Shown: positions 1 to 9,778, numbered from the stretch's first letter. The stretch is 64,000 nt of DNA from Crossiella sp. S99.2 (GCF_023094165.1 NZ_JALMDK010000019.1:62001-126000); one strand, 5' to 3'. The notes: generated by a model from the sequence alone, not told the origin. Translations and numbers: made by a program.

Positions 1-3000
1 GTCAGCTCGGCTAGTTCGCCCGCCTCGATCCGGTTTCCGTTGCGTGCCATGAGCATTGACACCGCGCGGCCCAGGTCGTCGGCGTCGACCCCGGGGCCGA
101 ACACGGCGGCGACCGGGTCCAGGTCCAGGTTCGGCACGAAGATCGACTCGAAGGCCAGTTCCTCGTCGGTGTCCAGCATCATCGGGATGCTGTCGACCAG
201 GGTGAGGTTGACGACGTCCAGGCCGCGTTCCAGCAACCGGCGCGCCACCTCGACCGCGAACAGGCCGCCGAGGCAGTAGCCGATGAGCTGGAACCGGGTG
301 TGGCCTTCCTCGACCAGGCGCTGGGCGTAGCCGTCGGCGACCGCGGCGACCAGGTCCCGGGGCGCGGTGCCGCAGTAGACCTCGGTGTCGGCGACCGCGA
401 TACCCACGACGGGGCCGAGTCCTTGGGCGGCAAGGGCTTTGCCCAGGTGCTGGAAGTAGTCCATGGTGCCCAGCGCGGCGTGGAAGAGCACCCGCACCGG
501 GCCGTCCGCACCGCCGCCGAAGGGCACCAGCAGTGCGTTGCCGGAGCCGGGCCGGGCAGCCTCGGCCGGTAGTTCGGCCGGGCTGCTGGTGGCGCGCAAC
601 AGGTGCAGCAGCGCGGCGATCCGCGGCTCGTTGAGCTGGGCGCGCAGCAGCGTGTCGTAGGGGAGTGCGGCGGCCTCGGGGACCTGTTCGCGCAGCTTGC
701 CCGCGACCCTGGCCATGATCAGCGAGTCCGCGCCGCGCTCGTAGAGGTTGTCCTCGCGGCCGAGCCTGGTCACACCGAGGGCCTCGGCCCACAGCGCGGT
801 GACCGCGGCCTCCAGCTCATCGGCCGGGGCCTCGGCGGTATCGGTGCCGTCGTCGGCGACCGCCTGGATCCGCCAGTTCGCCAGCGCGCCCCGGTCGATC
901 TTGCCGTTGGCGGTGACCGGCAGTGCGTCCACCAGCTGGAGCTGGCCGGGCACCATGTGCGCGGGCACCCGTTCGGCCAGGTGCGCCAGCAGTTCCGGCG
1001 CGGTGACCGGGCTCCGGTCGGTCTTCACCCTGGCGGCCAGGAGGTGCATACCGTGTGCGGCAAAGGGATGGTCCTGTTTCGGCAGGCACAGCACCTCTTC
1101 CGCGCCGACCTCGGCGAGCAGTGCGCGCCAGTGCGCCAGGTGGTGCACCGGGGTGGTGCCGTCCGGGGTGGGCAGCATCATGAAGCCCTGGGTGAGCAGC
1201 AGGTGCGGCAGTTCGGCGGTGGGTTCGGTGAGCACCAGGTAGCCGCCGGGGGCGAGCAGTTCCACCGCCCGCCGCAGTGCCGCGCGCACGTCCTTGGTGC
1301 TGCTGAGCACACCGGCGCACAGCAGCACGTCCACCGAGTTGGGCTGCTGACCTTGCGCGCGCAGGTCGCCGTCCAGGTCGAACAGTGCCAACCGAGCGGT
1401 CGGGAACTGCGCGCGAGCCGCGCCGAGGAAGAACGGGGTCAGGTCGGTGAACTGGTAGTCCACCTCGTATCCGGCCAGCAGCGGCAGCACCACCGAGGTA
1501 GTGGCGCCGGTGCCAGCGCCCACTTCCAGCACGCGTACCGACCGACCGGTCGGGTGAGCCGCGGCAATCCGGCGCAGCACCGCGCCGACGCCGTGGTTGA
1601 GGTAGCGGGTGATCGAGTAGTCCCGGTAGACCGCCAGCGCCCGCGCGGTGTCGCCCGCGGGGAAGAGCAGCTCGAACGGGCTCTGCGTGCCGGCCAGCAA
1701 CTCGGGAAGCCGGCGCAGGTGCTCCAGGTGGTAGTCCAGGAACTCCTCGGTCCACAGCCCCGCTTCGACGCCTTCGCGCACCCGGTGCCAGGCGGCGTCC
1801 ACGTCCTCGGCGGTGTCCACCGCGTAGTAGCGGTCACCGTCCACGGCCAGCAAACCGTGCTCCCGCAACAACTCCAGCCAGCGGCGCACCAGCCAGGCGT
1901 GCTCCTCGGCGACCCCGGCGGCGGCCAGCACCTCGGCCCGGGTGTGCCCGCCCTCGGCGAACAGCCCGGCCCCGGTGAGCGCGGCGAGCATGGACAGCAA
2001 CGCTGCCCGGTGCAGCGCCTGCACGTGCCCGGCCACCGCCTCGGCGGTCAGCTCGCCTACCTGCCGGTCGGCGAAGCGGTGCACCGCGGTACGCAGCCGC
2101 TGGTCGTCCTGTTCGGCGGGCGTGGTGTGCGCGGGTTCGGCGAAGGCCAGCAGCACCCGGTCGGCGGCGGTGTCCCCGGCCAGCACGGCGGCGGCCGCGC
2201 CCACGCCGGGGTGGGCCAGCAGGCCGGCCTCCACCTCGCCGAGTTCCACCCGGTGCCCGCGCAGTTTGACCTGGTTGTCCCGGCGGCCGAGGAATTCGAT
2301 TTCCCCGCCCGGCAGATACCGTCCGAGGTCGCCGGTCCGGTAGAGCCGCTGTCCGTCGGCCGGGTGCGGGAAGAACTTCGCCGCGCTCAGCTCGGCATCG
2401 CCGTTGTAGCCCAAGGCGAGTCCGTCACCGGTGATGTGCAGTTCGCCGACCGTCCACACCGGACAGTCCCGGTACTGCTGGTCGAGGACCCGGAAACCCT
2501 GGTTGCGCAACGGGGTGCCGTACGGGATGGACGGCAGCTCCGGATTGACCTCGGTGATGTCGTGGTGGATGGACCAGATGGCCGCCTCGGTGGCCCCGCC
2601 CAGGGACACCGGGTGCAGCGCGGGGGCGAACCGGGCGATCTGCGCGGGCAGGGTCACCGGGATCCAGTCCCCGGAGAGCAGCGCCAGGCGCAGCGTGAGC
2701 AGTTCGGCCGGGCTGCTTTCCAGGTAGTTGGCCAGCATCTGCAACTGCGCGGGCACCGAATTCCACAGCGTCACACCGTGTTCGGCGACCAACTCCGCCC
2801 AGTGCGAGGGATCGGCGCGGCGGGCAGGGTCGGGCAGCACCAGGGTCGCGCCGACAGCCAGGGGGCCGAACAGGTCGTAGACGGAGAGGTCGAACCCGAG
2901 TTGCGCCAGGCCGAGCACACGGTCCGCCGCGTCCACCTGGTAGCGCTCGTTGATGTCCCGCACGGTGTTCAGCGCCGCGCGGTGCGTCATCAGCACCCCC

Positions 3001-5000
3001 TTGGGCGTGCCGGTGGAGCCGGAGGTGTAGATCAGGTAGGCCAGCGCGTCCGGATCGCCCGCAGGCACCTCGGGCCGGGTCTCGGCCGGGGGCAGTGCGT
3101 CGACGTTGGTGCGCTGCACCGAGGCGGGCCATTCGGTGTCCAGCCAGGACTGGGTGAGCACCTGCCGCACACCCGCGTCGGCGAGCATGCGATCGCGGCG
3201 CAGCCGGGGCTGGGTGGTGTCCACCGGCACATAGGCGGCCCCGGCGAGCAGCACGCCCAGCACGGCGACCACCTGGTCGGCGCCCTTGTCCAGCACCACG
3301 GCCACCCGGTCCGCGCCGGTACATCGGACCGCCTCGGCGACCGCGGCGGCCCGGCGGATGAGTTCGTCATAGGTGAGCGTGCCCGCCGGGGTGCGCACGG
3401 CGATGGCGTCGGGGGTGCGCCCGGCCTGGGCGAAGACCTCGGCGTGCAGTTGCGCGTCCGGCAGCGGGCCAGCGGTGTTGTTGACCTCGGCGCGTTCCCG
3501 CTGCTGCCAGGTCGGCAGCGGCAGTTCCCGGCCGCTGGTCCACGCCTCGGCGTCAACCGCCAGGTCGGTGAGCAGGGTGCGGAAGGCGGCGAACATGTCC
3601 TCGACCAGCCCGGCCGGGAACACGCCCGCGCGCACGTCCCAGTCCACCACCAGGTCGCCGTCGCCGTCGTTGGCCTGGCAGTCCAGGAGCACCTGCGGGG
3701 TCTGGGTGATGCCCTCGCCGAGGGTGCGCCCGCTGCCCGTGGTGTCGGCCGGTCCGACGCCGATGCCGCTGGTGAACACCACCGGCATCAACGCCGCGGC
3801 CCGGCCACGGCGGCGGGTCAGCTCGCGCAGCACCTCCACGCCGGTGAACAGCCGGTGTTCCAGGTCAGCGAACAGGCGTGCGCCGATCTCACCGGCCCAG
3901 TCGGCGAATCCGCGTCCGTCGCGGGGTTCCACGGCGAGCAGGCTGACCGAGGTGAAGTCGCCTACCAAGCGGTCGGTTTGCGGGTGCAGCGGCAGGCGGC
4001 CGAGCAGGGTGAGGTTGAGGCTGAACCGGGAGCGAGCGCTCCAGCGTTCCAGCACCGCGGCGTAGGCGGTGAGCACCGCGTTGGCCGGGGTGATCTCCCG
4101 GACGCGGGCCTGTTCGCGCAGCCGGTCCCACTGCGCGGCGGGCAACCGGAAGCGGTGCCGTTCGAAGCGGCCGGGGCCCTGCGGCGCCGGACCAACCGGC
4201 AGGTCGGGCGCGAGCGGCAGCTCGTCCACCCTGGCGTGCCAGTACTCCTGGTCGCGCTGGTAGCGGCTGGTCTGGCGCAGGCCGCGTTCGGCGAGCAGGT
4301 AGTCCCGGAAGGTCAGTTCCAGCGGCGGCAGTGCGTCGCCGAGCATCAGCGCGTCGATCTCGTCCAGCAGCACGGTCGCGCTGCCCCAGTCGGCGATCAG
4401 CGAGTCCAGGGAGATGTGCAGGACATCGCCGGCGTCGGTGCGGGTGAGGCGCAGCTCGAACAGCGGCCAGGCGGTGGTGTCGTGCCGGTGGTGGCCGAGT
4501 TCCTCGCGCACCGCGGCCAGGTGCGAATCCGCGTCCCGGCCACGCAGATCGGTCACCGGCACCCGGTAGTGGTCCACAGTGGACAGAACCTGCTGGTAGC
4601 CGTCGGCCAGGATGATCGCGCGCAGCATGTCGTGCCGGTTGACGAGCTGGTTCCACACCCGCTCGAACCGCGCCGGGTCCAGCAGCGGGTAGCGCACTTC
4701 GAGGTAGCCGTGGCAGGCCACCCCGCCGTACTCGAAGGATTCCTGCCGCCCCAACAGGTACGCGGTCTGCACATCGGTCAGCGGGAACGGTTCGTGCCGC
4801 GATCCGGGATCGGCCACCACCGCGTCGGCCTGCGCTTCGGCCGACAGCAGGTCGAGGACCTCGTCCCGGTGCGCGCGCAGCCGGGCCCGGTGGTCCTCGG
4901 TGAGCAGGCCGGGCGCCGCGCGGAAGCGGATGCGGCCCTGGGCGGTCCACAACTCCACGCCCAGTGCCTGCAACTCGGAAATGATCTCGGGCGCTGTCAT
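1..5000 (-). CDS. PchF-like nonribosomal peptide synthetase (Cy-A(Cys)-MT-PCP-TE), 3' end outside window
   Basis: Condenses and cyclises cysteine into a thiazoline and probably N-methylates and releases the product. About 1,666 codons are visible. Residues 1-55 resemble a TubC_N docking domain. A heterocyclisation domain follows, with GDFTS near residue 347. The adenylation domain has YTSGSTGTPKG near 658 and FDLSVYDLF near 703. Reading the Stachelhaus positions by hand gives DLYNLSLIWK, the known cysteine code of pyochelin-type synthetases. A SAM methyltransferase with LEVGAGTGAT near 1160 sits between A8 (YRTGDLG) and the NGKID lysine motif near 1367, as in PchF. The carrier protein has GADSL near 1425. 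The thioesterase has GYCLGG at 1574-1579, with Cys in the nucleophile position. The ATG overlaps the upstream ATPase stop (ATGA). The C-terminal end is missing. Family knowledge suggests it is the last module of a siderophore line; the product is inferred. Confidence 0.93.
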   Translation of the reverse strand, partial: MTAPEIISELQALGVELWTAQGRIRFRAAPGLLTEDHRARLRAHRDEVLDLLSAEAQADAVVADPGSRHEPFPLTDVQTAYLLGRQESFEYGGVACHGYLEVRYPLLDPARFERVWNQLVNRHDMLRAIILADGYQQVLSTVDHYRVPVTDLRGRDADSHLAAVREELGHHRHDTTAWPLFELRLTRTDAGDVLHISLDSLIADWGSATVLLDEIDALMLGDALPPLELTFRDYLLAERGLRQTSRYQRDQEYWHARVDELPLAPDLPVGPAPQGPGRFERHRFRLPAAQWDRLREQARVREITPANAVLTAYAAVLERWSARSRFSLNLTLLGRLPLHPQTDRLVGDFTSVSLLAVEPRDGRGFADWAGEIGARLFADLEHRLFTGVEVLRELTRRRGRAAALMPVVFTSGIGVGPADTTGSGRTLGEGITQTPQVLLDCQANDGDGDLVVDWDVRAGVFPAGLVEDMFAAFRTLLTDLAVDAEAWTSGRELPLPTWQQRERAEVNNTAGPLPDAQLHAEVFAQAGRTPDAIAVRTPAGTLTYDELIRRAAAVAEAVRCTGADRVAVVLDKGADQVVAVLGVLLAGAAYVPVDTTQPRLRRDRMLADAGVRQVLTQSWLDTEWPASVQRTNVDALPPAETRPEVPAGDPDALAYLIYTSGSTGTPKGVLMTHRAALNTVRDINERYQVDAADRVLGLAQLGFDLSVYDLFGPLAVGATLVLPDPARRADPSHWAELVAEHGVTLWNSVPAQLQMLANYLESSPAELLTLRLALLSGDWIPVTLPAQIARFAPALHPVSLGGATEAAIWSIHHDITEVNPELPSIPYGTPLRNQGFRVLDQQYRDCPVWTVGELHITGDGLALGYNGDAELSAAKFFPHPADGQRLYRTGDLGRYLPGGEIEFLGRRDNQVKLRGHRVELGEVEAGLLAHPGVGAAAAVLAGDTAADRVLLAFAEPAHTTPAEQDDQRLRTAVHRFADRQVGELTAEAVAGHVQALHRAALLSMLAALTGAGLFAEGGHTRAEVLAAAGVAEEHAWLVRRWLELLREHGLLAVDGDRYYAVDTAEDVDAAWHRVREGVEAGLWTEEFLDYHLEHLRRLPELLAGTQSPFELLFPAGDTARALAVYRDYSITRYLNHGVGAVLRRIAAAHPTGRSVRVLEVGAGTGATTSVVLPLLAGYEVDYQFTDLTPFFLGAARAQFPTARLALFDLDGDLRAQGQQPNSVDVLLCAGVLSSTKDVRAALRRAVELLAPGGYLVLTEPTAELPHLLLTQGFMMLPTPDGTTPVHHLAHWRALLAEVGAEEVLCLPKQDHPFAAHGMHLLAARVKTDRSPVTAPELLAHLAERVPAHMVPGQLQLVDALPVTANGKIDRGALANWRIQAVADDGTDTAEAPADELEAAVTALWAEALGVTRLGREDNLYERGADSLIMARVAGKLREQVPEAAALPYDTLLRAQLNEPRIAALLHLLRATSSPAELPAEAARPGSGNALLVPFGGGADGPVRVLFHAALGTMDYFQHLGKALAAQGLGPVVGIAVADTEVYCGTAPRDLVAAVADGYAQRLVEEGHTRFQLIGYCLGGLFAVEVARRLLERGLDVVNLTLVDSIPMMLDTDEELAFESIFVPNLDLDPVAAVFGPGVDADDLGRAVSMLMARNGNRIEAGELAEL

Positions 5001-6478
5001 GCCTGTGCTACTCCTCGGGTGTCGAGCGGGGAGATCGGGGTGAGCAGGCGGGCGACCGCGGTCGCCGGATCGTCCTGCCCTGGGAAGAGGTGTTCGGCCG
5101 ACCCGGTGGTGGCCACACGACCGCCGTGCAGGACCACAACCTGGTCCGCGGTGACGGCGACGTGCGGGTCGTGGGTGATCAGGACGACGGCGAGGCCGAG
5201 CTGTGCGCGCACATCGGCGAGCACGGCCAGGACTTCCTCCTGCGCGGTGCTGTCCAGGGCCGAGGTGGCCTCGTCGCAGAGCAGCACCTCGGGTCCCGCG
5301 GCGAGTGCGCGGGCCAGGGCGACCCGTTGCCGTTGCCCGCCGGAGAGTTCGCCGGGCAACCGGTCGGCGAACTCCCCGGGCAGGCGCACCAGTGCCAGCA
5401 ACCGGCGCACATCGGCCTCGGTCGCGGTGGTGCCGCGCAGGGTGCGGGTCGGTCGAGACAGTGCGGTGCGCACGGTCTGGTGCGGGTGCAGGGCATCGGC
5501 CGGGTTCTGCGCGACCAGGCCGAGTGCGGCCCGCTGAGCGAGGTTCCGCCTGCGCACGTCGGGCGCGAGCCGGGTGCCGCCGAGTCGGATCTGGCCGTCG
5601 CCCTGCGGGTGCAGGCCGGTGATCCGGCGGGCCAGGGTGCTCTTGCCCGCACCGGACGCGCCGAGCACCACCAGCAACTGTCCAGAGTGGACAGTGAGAT
5701 CAACTCCGGCCAGCACGGTTCGCTTGCCATGCCGTGCCGAAAGTTCTTGCACGGTAAGAACTTCCCGGCCCACTTCGCTCGTACTGCGCTGCCCGGCCAC
5801 CCGGATCGGGCGGGACTGTGGGCGGCCGTCGCGGACCACCCGGCCCGCCTCCAGTTCCAGCACCCGGTTGGTCAGCGCGGCCACCGTGCCGTGATCGTGG
5901 CTGATCCACACCAGCCCGGTGCCGGACGCGCGGACCCGGGCAAGTTCGGCCAGAACCTCTTGCGTGGCAAGCACATCCAGCGCAGTCGTCGGCTCGTCCA
6001 GCACCAGCAAGGCGGGTCGCCCGGCCAGCGCGGCGGCCAGCGCCACCCGCTGCTGCTGACCCCCGGAGAGCTGGTGCGGGTAACGCCGGGTGAGGTCGGC
6101 GGGAAGTCCCACCCCGGCCAGCATCTCCGGCACCGAGCCGTGACCGCGGGCCGCGGTGCGCAGGATCGAACCGACCCGCGCGTAGGGGTTGAGCGAGCCG
6201 CCGGGATCCTGCCCGAGGTAACCGAGCACCCGCCCGGCCACCCCGGAAGCGCGGCGTGGCAGTATGTCCTGGCCGTCGACCAGCACCCGGCCGCCGAGGT
6301 GGCGCACCCCGGGCCGCAGATGCCCGAACAGCGCGAGCGCCAGGGTGGTCTTGCCACTGCCGGAGGGACCGACGATCCCCACCGACTCGCCGCGGGCCAG
6401 CTCCACCGACACGCCGTCAAGCAGCCGCTGCCCGCCCGCGCCGAGCGCGAGATCCTCCAGCCGTACCAAGGGTTTCAC
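4997..6478 (-). CDS. Double-domain ABC ATPase, Dpp/Nik/Opp type
   Basis: Energises the importer formed with the two permeases upstream in the operon. The 493-residue protein carries two complete ABC cassettes in one chain, equivalent to DppD plus DppF. The first has Walker A GPSGSGKTT at residues 37-45 and signature LSGGQQQRV; the second has GASGAGKST and signature LSGGQRQRV followed by a Walker B ending in DEAT. The GTG at 6478 is chosen because it overlaps the permease stop (GTGA) and puts the protein start directly before the first cassette; a longer upstream reading would only add arginine- and glycine-rich residues. The stop overlaps the NRPS start, so transporter and synthetase are translationally coupled. 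Fused peptide/nickel-family ATPases are common in actinobacteria. The substrate is inferred from context to be a metal-metallophore complex. Confidence 0.92.
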   Translation of the reverse strand: MKPLVRLEDLALGAGGQRLLDGVSVELARGESVGIVGPSGSGKTTLALALFGHLRPGVRHLGGRVLVDGQDILPRRASGVAGRVLGYLGQDPGGSLNPYARVGSILRTAARGHGSVPEMLAGVGLPADLTRRYPHQLSGGQQQRVALAAALAGRPALLVLDEPTTALDVLATQEVLAELARVRASGTGLVWISHDHGTVAALTNRVLELEAGRVVRDGRPQSRPIRVAGQRSTSEVGREVLTVQELSARHGKRTVLAGVDLTVHSGQLLVVLGASGAGKSTLARRITGLHPQGDGQIRLGGTRLAPDVRRRNLAQRAALGLVAQNPADALHPHQTVRTALSRPTRTLRGTTATEADVRRLLALVRLPGEFADRLPGELSGGQRQRVALARALAAGPEVLLCDEATSALDSTAQEEVLAVLADVRAQLGLAVVLITHDPHVAVTADQVVVLHGGRVATTGSAEHLFPGQDDPATAVARLLTPISPLDTRGVAQA

Positions 6479-7251
6479 GCCAGCACCGCCTTGGCGCGGG
6501 CGCCAACGCCGTCGGTGACCAGGGTGGCCGACACCGCGAGCAGCGCGATGGCCACCGCCGGGGCCAGCAGCGCCCACGGTTGCAGCGCCACCCCGGGCAG
6601 TGCCTCCACCACGAGCAGCCCCCAGTCGCTGCCGGTGCCGCTGATGCCGAGGAATCCGGCCGCGGCGACCAGGTACACCGAGAGCACGAACCGCAAACCC
6701 AGGTCTGCCAACAGGGTTCCGGCCACCAGCGGCAGCACCTCGCGGGTGAGCAACCAGCCAATGCCTTCTCCGCGCAGCACAGCGGCTTCCACGTGCCCGC
6801 GGTGGCGCACCTGGTCGGCGGTGGCCCTGGCCACCCGCGCGGACAGCGGCGCGCTGACCAGCACCACGGCCAGCAGCAGTCCGGTCCGGCTGGGCAGGGC
6901 GGTGAGCACCAGCAGGAGCAGCAGCACCGGCGGCACCGCGGCGAGCACGTCCAGCAGCCGGAACAGGGTCGCGTTCACCCAGCGCAGCAACGCCGACAGC
7001 AGTCCGGTCAGCGCGCCCAGCCCGGTGCCCGCGACCGCGGCCAGCAGACTGGTCAGCACCAGCGGCCGGCCACCGGCGAGCAGCCGGGAGAGCACATCGC
7101 GGCCGAGGTGGTCGGTACCGAGCAGGTGTCCGGCGCCCGGTGGCGCGTACGGCGGGCCGACCGGCGCGGTCACGCTGTGCGGGGCCAGTTCCGGGCCCAC
7201 CAGCACGAGCACGATCACCGCGCCCAGCAACAGGAATCCAGCACGCCTCAT
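6475..7251 (-). CDS. ABC permease, DppC/NikC-like
   Basis: Inner-membrane subunit of a peptide/nickel/opine-type importer. The 258-residue protein has an N-terminal membrane helix, then the GTDHLGRDVLSRLL motif typical of the DppC/NikC family, then several hydrophobic helices and the cytoplasmic coupling loop that contacts the ATPase (around EAAVLRGEGIGWLL). It is short for the family but has no obvious gap. The ATG at 7251 overlaps the stop of the preceding permease (ATGA) and the gene ends in a GTGA overlap with the ATPase. Placing these genes between a thiazolinyl imide reductase and a thiazoline-forming NRPS suggests uptake of a metallophore rather than of peptides; this is inference. Confidence 0.9.
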   Translation of the reverse strand: MRRAGFLLLGAVIVLVLVGPELAPHSVTAPVGPPYAPPGAGHLLGTDHLGRDVLSRLLAGGRPLVLTSLLAAVAGTGLGALTGLLSALLRWVNATLFRLLDVLAAVPPVLLLLLVLTALPSRTGLLLAVVLVSAPLSARVARATADQVRHRGHVEAAVLRGEGIGWLLTREVLPLVAGTLLADLGLRFVLSVYLVAAAGFLGISGTGSDWGLLVVEALPGVALQPWALLAPAVAIALLAVSATLVTDGVGARAKAVLA

Positions 7252-8207
7252 CCGGTCACCGCCGTGCGCAGGCGCGGGGTGAGCAGCACCGCGGCCAGGT
7301 CGGCCAGCACCAGCGCGAGCAGCATCCCGCCGCCCAGCACCACCACGAGTGCCTGCACTACCGGCAGATCACCCGAGCGCACCGAGGTGACCAGCTGTTC
7401 GCCCACGCCCGGATAGCCGAAGACCTGTTCCACCAGCACGGCCCCGCCGACAAAGCCGCTCGCGCTGATCAGCCACACCTGCACGGCCACCGGCAGCACC
7501 GAGGGCACCACCGCGCGCCAGGCGATGGTCAGCGGGGGAGTGCCGTTGAGGGTCAGGAATTCCACCTGCGGCGAGCGCAGGGTGGCCACCGCGCAGGCCC
7601 TGATCACCCGCACCGCGTAGGCCAGGCCGACCAGCAGCAGGCTCAGCACCGGCAGCACCAGCACCGCGGGCTGGGCCAGCGGACTGACCCCGGCGGGCAC
7701 GAAGGACAGCGCGGGCAGCCAGCCCAGCCCGGTCGCGAAGATCACGACCAGGGCGCTGGCCACCACGAATTCGGGCAGGGACACCAGGGTCAGCGCGGCC
7801 GAGGACACGATCCGGTCGGCGGCCCGGCCCCGGTGCCAGGCGGCGAGCACGCCGAAGAACACCGACAGCGGGGCCAGTAGCAGCACCGCGAGCACGGCCA
7901 GCAGCAGCGAGTTGCCGATCCGGTCGGCGAGCACCTCGGTGACCGGCCGCCCGTTCGCCGCGTGGCCCAGATCGCCGTGCAGCAGTCCCCAGGCCCACTC
8001 GGTGTAGCGGGTGAGCACCGGCCGATTGAGGCCGAGATGTTCGCGGATCTCGGCGATCCGCGCGGGGGAGGTGTTCGGGCCGAGCCGGGCGGTCACCGGG
8101 TCACCCGGCAGCAGGTCCACGCCCACGTACACCACCACGGTCAGCAGCACGAGCAGTCCGCCGCTGAGCGCGGTGCGGCGCAGCACCAGGGCCAGTCCAG
8201 GGTTCAC
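7248..8207 (-). CDS. ABC permease, DppB/NikB-like
   Basis: Membrane subunit of the same importer, 319 residues, with about six hydrophobic segments. It starts with a long helix (LVLLTVVVYVGVDLLPGDP) followed by the family-typical periplasmic stretch LGPNTSPARIAEIREHLGLN and GLLHGDLGHA, which is characteristic of DppB/OppB/NikB proteins. The coupling region lies near FLTLNGTPPLTIAWRAVVPS. The GTG at 8207 overlaps the stop of the binding-protein gene (GTGA) and fits the operon pattern. Reading upstream of this start runs through the binding-protein gene in another frame, so a longer protein is not credible. Specificity cannot be told from the permease alone. Confidence 0.9.
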   Translation of the reverse strand: MNPGLALVLRRTALSGGLLVLLTVVVYVGVDLLPGDPVTARLGPNTSPARIAEIREHLGLNRPVLTRYTEWAWGLLHGDLGHAANGRPVTEVLADRIGNSLLLAVLAVLLLAPLSVFFGVLAAWHRGRAADRIVSSAALTLVSLPEFVVASALVVIFATGLGWLPALSFVPAGVSPLAQPAVLVLPVLSLLLVGLAYAVRVIRACAVATLRSPQVEFLTLNGTPPLTIAWRAVVPSVLPVAVQVWLISASGFVGGAVLVEQVFGYPGVGEQLVTSVRSGDLPVVQALVVVLGGGMLLALVLADLAAVLLTPRLRTAVTG

Positions 8208-9751
8208 GCGAGACCGGCCTTGCCCAGGTAGGGGTACTTGGCCTCGTCCCGGACCTGCACGCCGGCCACGGTTTTGCGCGCCACGCTGAGCACATCGGCC
8301 TGGCCCCACACCACGGTGTTGCCGCGCTCGGCCATCACCTTCTGCGCCTGTTCCCACGCCTGCGCGCGCACCGTGTCGTCGGTGGTGCCGAGCGCGCGCT
8401 GGAAGGCCGCGGTGAACTCCGGATCGGCCAGCGCCAGGGAGGGGAACGCGCCGAGCCGCCCGTAGGTGACCGCGAGCGGGGACGGGCCGATGGAGAAGGT
8501 CACGCTGTTGGCCTCGGCGAGTGCGGCCGGTTCGAAGAACTCCTGTAGCCCCACCAGTTGCACCCGCGCGTCCAGGCCGATTTCCTTGAGTTGCTCGGCG
8601 AAGAGCTGGGTGGAGGCGTTGTAGCCCAGCACGTATTCGGCCGAGCGCAACGTCACCACCGCGCCCTCCGCACCCGCCTCCTTGATCAGCTTGCGGGCCG
8701 CGGCGACATCGCGGGCCGGTGGCGGCGTGTCGCTGTGGTGCCGGGCGCCCTTGCCGAACAGGTCGTTGCCGGGCGCGCCGTAGCCGAGCAGCACGGTGTC
8801 TACCAGCGCTTGACGGTTGACCGCCAGCCGCACCGCGCGGCGCACCTTGGGGTTGTCGAAGGGTTTGCGGGTGGTGTTGAGCACGAAGGCGAAGCCGATC
8901 CGGTTGGCCTCGCCCGCGGTGCGGATCTCCAGGTCTCCGCCGGGCACCCCGGTCTTGGCCGTGGCGACGGGGACGTCCCCGGCGTAGTCGGCCTGGCCGG
9001 AGGTCACCGCGCGCACCGCGGTCTGCGGATCGCTCAGGCTCAGCAACAGGATCTCGTCGGCCGGGGCCGGACCGTCCCAGTGCCCGTCGAAGCGCACGAG
9101 CTTGGTCTGCCTGCCCGCCTCGAAGGAGTCCACCCGGTACGGCCCGGTGCCGATCGCCTTGCCCGCACTGAAGTCCTTGGCCCCGTCCTTGACCATCTTG
9201 GCCGGGATCGCGGCCAGCAGCTGCGCCGGATCGCCGACCGGTGTCAGCGTGGGCACCACGACCGTCTTGGCGTCGGTGGCATTGGCGCGGGCGACGTCCA
9301 GGTAGGGCGCGAGCTGGCTGGGGAAGGGCCGGTCGGGCGAGCACATGTAGCGCAGGCTGTAGACCACATCCTGCGCGGTGAACGGCGACCCGTCGTGCCA
9401 GCGCACATTCTCCCGCAGCCGCAACGTGAAGGACTTGGCGTCCTTGGCGACCTCGACCGTGGTGGCCAGCGAGGGCACGGATTCACTGCCACGCAACACG
9501 AACAGCGAGTCGTAGATGACGTCGTTGCGCACGAAGTCCACCGGCGTGCCACCGGCGTAGGGGTCCAGGCTCTCCGCCGGGCCACCGCCGAAGACCGCCC
9601 GCAACGCGCCACCCCGGCGCGGCGTGGCCTGGTTGCCACCAGCGAGTGGCACGCCGCCGGGGGCGGGTGCGCCACCGCACGCGGCGAGCACGGGACTGGC
9701 GGCGAGTGCGAGCGCGATCCCCCGGAACAGGTCACGGCGGTTCAGCGGCAT
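8204..9751 (-). CDS. Tat-exported lipoprotein, peptide/nickel/opine-type ABC substrate-binding protein
   Basis: Captures the ligand outside the membrane for the importer. The 515-residue protein begins MPLNRRDLFRG, a twin-arginine motif, followed by a hydrophobic stretch and the lipobox LAAC, so it should be Tat-exported and lipid-anchored. The mature part is an SBP_bac_5 protein of normal length, with the family signature around LRLRENVRWHDGSPFTAQDV and later FNTT-like segments (AFVLNTTRKPFDNPKVRRA). Known relatives bind peptides, nickel-histidine or opine metallophores (DppA, NikA, CntA). It is not of the FepB/FhuD siderophore-binding class, which makes its place in a thiazoline-NRPS operon notable. 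It lies 27 bp after the VOC gene and overlaps the next permease gene. Confidence 0.92.
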   Translation of the reverse strand: MPLNRRDLFRGIALALAASPVLAACGGAPAPGGVPLAGGNQATPRRGGALRAVFGGGPAESLDPYAGGTPVDFVRNDVIYDSLFVLRGSESVPSLATTVEVAKDAKSFTLRLRENVRWHDGSPFTAQDVVYSLRYMCSPDRPFPSQLAPYLDVARANATDAKTVVVPTLTPVGDPAQLLAAIPAKMVKDGAKDFSAGKAIGTGPYRVDSFEAGRQTKLVRFDGHWDGPAPADEILLLSLSDPQTAVRAVTSGQADYAGDVPVATAKTGVPGGDLEIRTAGEANRIGFAFVLNTTRKPFDNPKVRRAVRLAVNRQALVDTVLLGYGAPGNDLFGKGARHHSDTPPPARDVAAARKLIKEAGAEGAVVTLRSAEYVLGYNASTQLFAEQLKEIGLDARVQLVGLQEFFEPAALAEANSVTFSIGPSPLAVTYGRLGAFPSLALADPEFTAAFQRALGTTDDTVRAQAWEQAQKVMAERGNTVVWGQADVLSVARKTVAGVQVRDEAKYPYLGKAGLA

Positions 9752-9778
9752 CGAGGATCTCCTTGGGGGATGCGGGTT

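Noticed and set aside
603..5537. Open frame of 1,644 codons on the plus strand
   Set aside because: It is antisense to the NRPS and ATPase genes, is rich in Gln, Gly, Arg and His with no domain, and comes from the high GC of third codon positions.
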